A stretch of DNA of 8,122 nucleotides from Candidatus Fermentibacterota bacterium (GTDB lineage Bacteria; JAFGKV01): assembly GCA_016928395.1 (NCBI GenBank), contig JAFGKV010000052.1:1-8122 (forward strand). Direction: 5' to 3'. Made by a program: the position numbers and the translations under genes. Each line of letters begins with the position of its first letter. The stretch's first letter is position 1. This document shows positions 4,991-8,122 of this stretch, one piece after another. The notes beneath the pieces were generated by a model. The model did no database searches, was not told the origin of the DNA, and was given only the letters and a program-made list of their open reading frames with translations.

Positions 4991-5854
4991 TCAGGGATTC
5001 CCCCGGTCTTCGTGTCTGCAAAGCCCCCATCCCGCGAATGCCAGCCCGACCAGTGTGCCCGCCACCGTATCCAAGGCAAAATGATACCGCCCATAGACCG
5101 TCGCGACAAGAAGCCCCATTGTTGGCGCCAGGGTAAGCCAGAAGACACGGCGTTCATCTCTGAAGGCCATGACAAGATTGCACACCGCTAGGGCCGCATG
5201 GCTGCTGGGGAATGCCCCCCCTCTGACACCGCCGCGGTCGGCCACGGCATGGGTAAGCCGGTAGAAGAACCCGTCCCGAAGGGCCTCAGGCAGCGGGGGC
5301 GACGCATAGAGAGGGCTGGTCGCCGGGATCCAGATGTAGCACAGGAGGCATACGCCGAAGCATGTACAGAGATTCCTCATCACCCTCGCCGCCCTTTGGG
5401 CTCGACCCTCAAACGCCAGCACCACGGGCAGGCCAATCACCAGGAAGTAGAACGAGAAGTAGCAGGCATGAAGCACCTCCGAGAGCGCCTTCCATGGTGC
5501 GGCTTCGGCCAGGAACATAGCGGGTTGCCCGCCGAATGCCGCCTCTTCCCACCGCTTTAGGGGACCATCAAGAAGCCACACGGGGAGACCCCGGCTGATC
5601 ATGCCTGTCAGCGGGTAGAGAACTGGGAAGCACGCCAGGGGAGCGACGGCTCGCAGACCGGTTGCCCGCGGGGAGGAGGGTCTGGGAAGGCGACGAACGA
5701 AGAAAAACATCGCGGCGGCCACCAGCATGCCGCCGGCCAGGGTCGCCCAGGACGGCGGGCGGATCAGGATCGCGGATGCCCCGGCCAGTGCCAGGTAGGC
5801 ACCCAGCACACCTTCGGCGGGGAAGGCCACCTCGTCCCTACTCGGGGATGTCAT
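4991..5854 (-). CDS. PAP2-superfamily membrane protein, Aur1/Ipt1-like
   Basis: A 287-residue integral membrane protein of the acid phosphatase/phosphotransferase fold, likely acting on a lipid phosphate or transferring a phospho-head group at the membrane. Hydrophobic segments lie around 18-34, 40-55, 68-88, 128-148, 160-178, 236-254 and 262-279. Catalytic motif C2 is AFPSSHAA (214-221) with H219. Motif C3 is ATVYGRYHFALDTVAG (251-266) with nucleophile H258 and D262. The canonical SR of C3 reads A251-T252, and the classical N-terminal KxxxxxxRP motif is absent. Both traits fit the Aur1-type (PAP2_3) branch better than classical lipid phosphatases. The start is uncertain. ATG 5854 overlaps the DUF3795 gene by 17 bases and lacks a ribosome binding site. 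ATG 5926 or TTG 5929 would add 24-25 polar residues and lengthen the overlap. Translation is probably coupled to the upstream gene. Confidence 0.8.
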   Translation of the reverse strand: MTSPSRDEVAFPAEGVLGAYLALAGASAILIRPPSWATLAGGMLVAAAMFFFVRRLPRPSSPRATGLRAVAPLACFPVLYPLTGMISRGLPVWLLDGPLKRWEEAAFGGQPAMFLAEAAPWKALSEVLHACYFSFYFLVIGLPVVLAFEGRAQRAARVMRNLCTCFGVCLLCYIWIPATSPLYASPPLPEALRDGFFYRLTHAVADRGGVRGGAFPSSHAALAVCNLVMAFRDERRVFWLTLAPTMGLLVATVYGRYHFALDTVAGTLVGLAFAGWGLCRHEDRGNP

Positions 5855-6302
5855 AGGGATGGACGCGTATATCCGCGTAGGCGAACCCCGTCTTCTTTCG
5901 TTCCTCCTGTTCAGCGATCCAGGCATCAAGCCCCAGTTCCTTCATCCGCGCCCCGTCCGCCAGCAGGGTCGGATACCCTTTGGCGATGCCGAGCACGCGG
6001 TGGCAGGGGTACTCGCCGCAGAGGGGGCACACGGTGACACCCTTGGAGGACGCGCATTTCCGAATGCCGCAGAAAAACGGCCCACATCGCCCGTCGCGGC
6101 ACCTGCAGCGCTCCTCGGAGTGCGCCAGGTCGCCCAGGAACTCCCAGAACTCCGGGAAGCCGGGGATGTCGTGGCCCCACAAGTCATACCCTTCCCTTTG
6201 CATGGCATCCTGAAGCGAGCGCGCGCGACCCGGGATACGATTACGCTGCGCACACAGTCCGCAGTAGAGCCCGCAGTACGTCACGAGGGTCAAGTCTGGC
6301 AT
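5838..6302 (-). CDS. Cysteine-rich DUF3795 family protein
   Basis: A 154-residue soluble protein of unknown function. The N-terminal TYCGLYCGLCAQR (8-20) is the family signature, with C10, C14 and C17. More cysteines follow at 66, 68, 73, 78, 83, 92, 95 and 100, making 11 in all, including CPLCGEYPC (92-100). The spacing suggests zinc binding or an iron-sulfur site, which is inference. Residues 100-137 are helical and charged, and there is no signal peptide or membrane segment. The ATG at 6302 is chosen because GGAGG lies 7 bases upstream and the conserved motif begins right after it. An upstream in-frame extension to 6431 would add 43 residues of no known kind and overlap the preceding gene. 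It is the first gene of the unit with the PAP2 and methyltransferase genes. Confidence 0.78.
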   Translation of the reverse strand: MPDLTLVTYCGLYCGLCAQRNRIPGRARSLQDAMQREGYDLWGHDIPGFPEFWEFLGDLAHSEERCRCRDGRCGPFFCGIRKCASSKGVTVCPLCGEYPCHRVLGIAKGYPTLLADGARMKELGLDAWIAEQEERKKTGFAYADIRVHPYDIPE

Positions 6303-6309
6303 GGAAACC

Positions 6310-6314
6310 CCTCC
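6310..6314 (-). promoter_or_regulatory. Ribosome binding site fixing the DUF3795 start
   Basis: GGAGG on the minus strand, 7 bases before the ATG at 6302. It supports the 154-residue form over the longer open frame. Confidence 0.7.
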
Positions 6315-6345
6315 GGCGTGGAGTGGGCCAGCCGGGGGACGGTGT

Positions 6346-6924
6346 TCATCTGGCCGGCCTGCGGGATCGGAACCCCCCCGAAGTCGGCGTGGGCCCATGA
6401 TCTGGAGGCAGCGGTTCACCCGAAGGTGCAAGCTTCGGCCGAGGCGTGCGACGGGGAGGCTTTGTGGCGGTGTGCAGCGCGTCGATGATGGTCTTGAGAA
6501 TCAAGAGCATCATCCCGCGGTCGTCGTCGCTCACGTTCTCTGCATCAGCGAGTGCCTCGATGACCAGGGCCATGAGATTCGGTTGCGCGGGGGATTTGGG
6601 CAGTCGTCTGGAGGCGTCGCCTGGCGACGACTCCCCGAGTTCCTCCATGTCTGCGTCGTTCTTCCTCAAAGCCCGCAGGACTATTCGATGGTCAAGCGGC
6701 TTCACCGGCTGAAGTGAGGTCAGCTCATAAGCCCTCACGATGACAGCAAACAATGAGTAGCAGATGAGCGAGGCTTCTTCGGTGAGGTCATCAGTAAGCT
6801 CCGTCACGAAGACCGCCAACTCGGGCTGTCTATCCGCCAGAGCCCTGAAGTACTCCGTCGCGTTTGACGGTTTCAGCCTCTCAAGCTCCATGAACGCCTG
6901 CCCTATCGCCTTCTCACCAACCAT
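6346..6924 (-). CDS. Hypothetical acidic helical protein with basic proline-rich tail
   Basis: A 192-residue protein that I do not recognise. Residues 1-95 and 112-152 look all-helical. The first part is acidic with amphipathic stretches (FMELERL at 11, ELTDDLTEEASLICYSLFAVIVRAYEL at 42-68, read as ELTDDLTEEAS and LICYSLFAVIVRAYEL). The second ends in GMMLLILKTIIDAL (137-150). Residues 153-192 change sharply to a Pro/Arg/Lys-rich, probably disordered tail (KPPRRTPRPK at 155). There is no signal peptide, no true membrane segment and no catalytic motif. The ATG at 6924 has a moderate AAAGGCGGG-type site before it. The gene ends 43 bases before the DUF3795 start on the same strand, so cotranscription is possible. 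The basic tail could bind nucleic acid, or it could be a frame-shifted or drifting C terminus. Confidence 0.68.
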   Translation of the reverse strand: MVGEKAIGQAFMELERLKPSNATEYFRALADRQPELAVFVTELTDDLTEEASLICYSLFAVIVRAYELTSLQPVKPLDHRIVLRALRKNDADMEELGESSPGDASRRLPKSPAQPNLMALVIEALADAENVSDDDRGMMLLILKTIIDALHTATKPPRRTPRPKLAPSGEPLPPDHGPTPTSGGFRSRRPAR

Positions 6925-6974
6925 AATGCCCGCCTTTCTCGCTGATCGTACAGGTACAAGTCACACTCCACAAC

Positions 6975-6988
6975 ACGGTGCGCACCGT
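6975..6988. promoter_or_regulatory. 14 bp perfect palindrome upstream of the hypothetical gene
   Basis: ACGGTGC is followed directly by GCACCGT, a perfect dyad 50 bases before the ATG at 6924. Its place in the short gap between the kinase and this gene fits a dimeric regulator site, but no promoter boxes are clear next to it. Confidence 0.35.
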
Positions 6989-7098
6989 TGCGATATCCAC
7001 GCCGGATTCCGCCGACGTCATGAGAGGCTCTTCAGGCCAGCGCGACGTGGATTTCGAACTTCAGGCTTCCGTTCTGACTGCCCCTCGCCGAATGCCTC

Positions 7099-8122
7099 TC
7101 ATCCTTCTAGCGCCTCGCGTACTCGTGCGGAAAGCTGGGCCAGGGTGAAAGGCTTCTGCACGAAGTGCACGCCCTCGTCCAACACGCCATGATGAGCTAT
7201 CGCGTCTGCCGTGTATCCCGACATATACAGGCATCTTAGGCCCGGGTTTATTGCCGCTATCCGACCCGCCAACTCCCGCCCGTTCATCTCCGGCATAACC
7301 ACATCCGTGATCAGCAGATCGATCTCCCCGCCGTGTTCCTCCGCCTTGTGCAGCGCCTCCCCTGGCGTTCCCGCACAGACAACCTGATACCCCAACCCCT
7401 GCAGCATCTCCGCTCCCATCGGCAGAATCGCCGGGTCGTCTTCCACCAACAGCACCGTCTCACCGCCGCGTTGCGGTAGGGCAGCGTCTGCAACCTCCCA
7501 TGCCTCCTCGTTCTCGCTCCTATGACGTGGCAGGTAAATCCTGAACGTCGTACCGCTCCCCACCTCGCTGTAGACCTCGATGAAACCATTGTTCTGCGTC
7601 ACAATCCCGTGGACAGTCGACAGCCCCAATCCAGTGCCCTCGCCTACGCCCTTGGTCGTGAAGAACGGTTCGAAGAGGTGCTCCATCATCTCCTTCCTGA
7701 TCCCGCATCCGTCATCGCTCACCGCCAGCATTACGTATGGTCCGGGTTTGCGCCCTGCGTGGCTCGCGCAATACTCCGCGTCCAAAAAAACGTTCTCTGT
7801 CGCGATGATCACCTCACCGACTCCGCCAATGGCATCCCGCGCGTTGACACACAGGTTCGCCAGGATCTGATCCACCTGGGACGGGTCCATTCGCACGCTC
7901 CACAACCCCGCCTTCGGCTTCCATGACAGCCTGACATCTTCACCGATCAGCCGCCTCAGCATCTTCAACATCCCGTCGATCAAATCGTTCAGGTCAATGA
8001 CTCTCGGCTGCACGATCTGCTTGCGGGCGAAGGCCAGCAGCTGCCTGGTGAGGTCAGTGGAGCGCCGCGCTGCCTCACGGATCTCCTCCAGGTTCGGACG
8101 GAACGGATCCTTCTTCTCCATC
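7099..8122 (-). CDS. Hybrid sensor histidine kinase, C-terminal part (partial at the window edge)
   Basis: The last 340 residues of a hybrid kinase that autophosphorylates on His and passes the phosphate to its own receiver domain. Residues about 8-37 are the second helix of the dimerisation domain (LTRQLLAFARKQ at 24). The H-box with the phosphorylated His lies beyond the window, so the in-frame ATG at 8121 is not the true start. The ATPase domain covers about 45-200: N-box LANLCVNARDAI with N93, G1 box SDDGCGI with D136, F-box LFEPFFTTK (149-157) and G2 box GTGLGLSTVHGIV (162-174). The receiver covers 221-338, with E227/D228, phosphoacceptor D273 in ITDVVMPEMNG, S301 and K323 (VQKPF). All key residues are present. 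Sensor domains and signal are unknown. No output domain follows, so the phosphate probably passes to another protein or the receiver tunes the kinase. Confidence 0.92.
   Translation of the reverse strand, partial: MEKKDPFRPNLEEIREAARRSTDLTRQLLAFARKQIVQPRVIDLNDLIDGMLKMLRRLIGEDVRLSWKPKAGLWSVRMDPSQVDQILANLCVNARDAIGGVGEVIIATENVFLDAEYCASHAGRKPGPYVMLAVSDDGCGIRKEMMEHLFEPFFTTKGVGEGTGLGLSTVHGIVTQNNGFIEVYSEVGSGTTFRIYLPRHRSENEEAWEVADAALPQRGGETVLLVEDDPAILPMGAEMLQGLGYQVVCAGTPGEALHKAEEHGGEIDLLITDVVMPEMNGRELAGRIAAINPGLRCLYMSGYTADAIAHHGVLDEGVHFVQKPFTLAQLSARVREALEG

Noticed and set aside
4514-5191. 225-residue open frame antisense to the methyltransferase and PAP2 genes
   Set aside because: It crosses a gene boundary and overlaps clear motifs on the other strand.
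5859-6488. 209-residue open frame antisense to the DUF3795 gene
   Set aside because: It is a shadow of a high-GC gene. The other strand carries the conserved cysteine motif and a ribosome binding site.
8119-8121. ATG as the start of the histidine kinase
   Set aside because: It falls after the phosphorylated-histidine helix, so the gene must begin beyond the window.

Overview
The window looks like chromosomal DNA from a GC-rich, Gram-negative (diderm) bacterium that has probably only been sampled as a metagenomic genome. Two features support this. The first gene is a secreted protein ending in an Ig-like/type IX-type sorting domain, as is common in Bacteroidota-related and candidate phyla. 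The second gene is an outer-membrane porin with an aromatic C-terminal end. No gene here is a reliable species marker, so the phylum is left open. There are no RNA genes, insertion sequences, integrases or CRISPR arrays.

Layout: (1) 107-1831, plus strand, a secreted protein with seven repeats and a C-terminal sorting domain. (2) 1832-2545, a 0.7 kb gene-free island of short hairpin repeats and tandem hexamer/heptamer repeats, ending in the porin's terminator-like hairpin. (3) 2546-3598, minus strand, a porin O/P-like outer-membrane protein with a TTG start. (4) 3599-4204, a second gene-free island. It holds two strong hairpins just upstream of the porin, heptamer arrays, repeat copies related to those in the first island, and a 40 bp near-perfect palindrome. 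(5) 6302 down to 4205, minus strand, a tight operon of a cysteine-rich DUF3795 protein, an Aur1-type PAP2 membrane phosphatase/phosphotransferase and a class I SAM methyltransferase. (6) 6924-6346, minus strand, an unrecognised acidic helical protein with a basic proline-rich tail. (7) 8122-7099, minus strand, the C-terminal part of a hybrid histidine kinase that continues beyond the right edge.

How the genes work together: only the DUF3795/PAP2/methyltransferase set shows real coupling, with a 17-nt overlap followed by a 15-nt gap that contains a strong ribosome binding site. A membrane enzyme acting on phospholipid-type substrates next to a small-molecule-type methyltransferase suggests lipid or head-group modification, but that is inference. 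The kinase and the 192-residue protein lie upstream on the same strand and may or may not belong to the same transcription unit.

I do not see a clear new defence or biosynthetic system. The signals most worth a second look are the two intergenic islands, which share three hairpin modules, the structured porin leader, the 40 bp palindrome after the methyltransferase, and the seven-repeat secreted protein.
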